From NCBI GenBank assembly GCA_037127315.1, contig JBBBDQ010001124.1, positions 1,102,501 to 1,166,500 on the forward strand: a DNA stretch of 64,000 bases, written 5' to 3'. This DNA is from Ascarosepion bandense (lineage: Eukaryota > Mollusca > Cephalopoda > Sepiida > Sepiidae). This document shows, in pieces, positions 63,820 through 64,000 of the stretch. The notes beneath the pieces were generated by a model. The model searched no databases and was not told the origin of the DNA. It was given only the letters and a program-made list of their open reading frames with translations. The position numbers and the translations under genes are program-made. Every line of letters begins with the position of its first letter. Within the stretch, counting starts at the first letter, position 1.

Positions 63820-64000
63820 AGTGCAGTTGTGGTGTAGCGGATATTGGCTCAGAATGAAAAATCAGAGCGCCAAATTTGAATTCCAGTTGAATTTATTGCA
63901 TTCACTTATGCACAAATACCACTGGGAAAGGTATTAATCCATCACTTCTTCTTTCAGCTATGGATTAAATAGCAAGACAGATTTGGTTCTATGGCTTTGG
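63820..64000 (+). mobile_element. S1 SINE, cut by window end
   Basis: Head GTTGTGGTGTAGCGGATATT, B-box region CAAATTTGAATTCCAGTTG, body up to AGCAAGACAGATTTGGTTCT. Confidence 0.85.

Overview
This window looks like intergenic or intronic DNA from a repeat-rich, AT-rich animal genome. The best guess is a cephalopod, probably an octopus. The reasons are many tRNA-derived SINEs, BovB/RTE-type and CR1/jockey-type LINE remnants, Tc1, mariner and hAT fossils, long CT and TA simple repeats, and almost no host coding sequence. The species assignment is an inference; no diagnostic host gene was recognised. There are no bacterial-style operons and no CRISPR array.

Layout. 0-8 kb: a 29-bp tandem array, an RTE LINE split by another repeat, 5'-truncated CR1/jockey LINE copies (called LINE-A here) and hairpin elements. 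8.17-8.31 kb holds the only convincing host sequence, a 144-nt internal exon with clean splice sites. 8.5-17 kb: duplicated RTE ends, a dispersed retroposon (family C), the best RTE copy (11.8-14.2 kb), a LINE nested in an RTE, and a 0.7-kb repeat called R700. 17-25 kb: a dense SINE field, a solo LTR, a mariner pseudogene and a 5S rRNA-derived SINE. 25-31 kb: an 805-bp foldback element, two LINE-A copies, R700 and SINEs. 31-38.7 kb: a 7.5-kb pyrimidine-rich block with 60-bp and 33-bp satellites, interrupted by two divergent LINE-A ends. 39-45 kb: a 66-bp minisatellite, TA-rich arrays and MITEs. 45-51.3 kb: a hAT remnant, inverted RTE pieces, a 1-kb inverted-repeat element carrying a tRNA-Leu-like cassette, and a Tc1 element broken by an insertion. 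51-56.5 kb: sparse sequence plus a 62-bp satellite bounded by near-perfect inverted repeats. 56.6-60.7 kb: the longest LINE-A copy, cut by a second solo LTR, then an RTE end. 60.8-64 kb: SINEs and MITEs.

How the parts relate. All mobile-element reading frames seen are broken by stops, frameshifts or lost catalytic residues. What remains readable is the order of insertion: R700 into RTE, LINE-A into RTE, solo LTRs into a SINE and into LINE-A (both with 5-bp target duplications), and two retroposons into nearly the same point of LINE-A 3' ends. A SINE-hairpin-SINE composite occurs in the same arrangement at three loci.

Names such as LINE-A, S1, family C, family E, M, R700 and MITE-B/D are local labels. 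Element boundaries were read by eye and may be off by several bases except where target duplications fix them.
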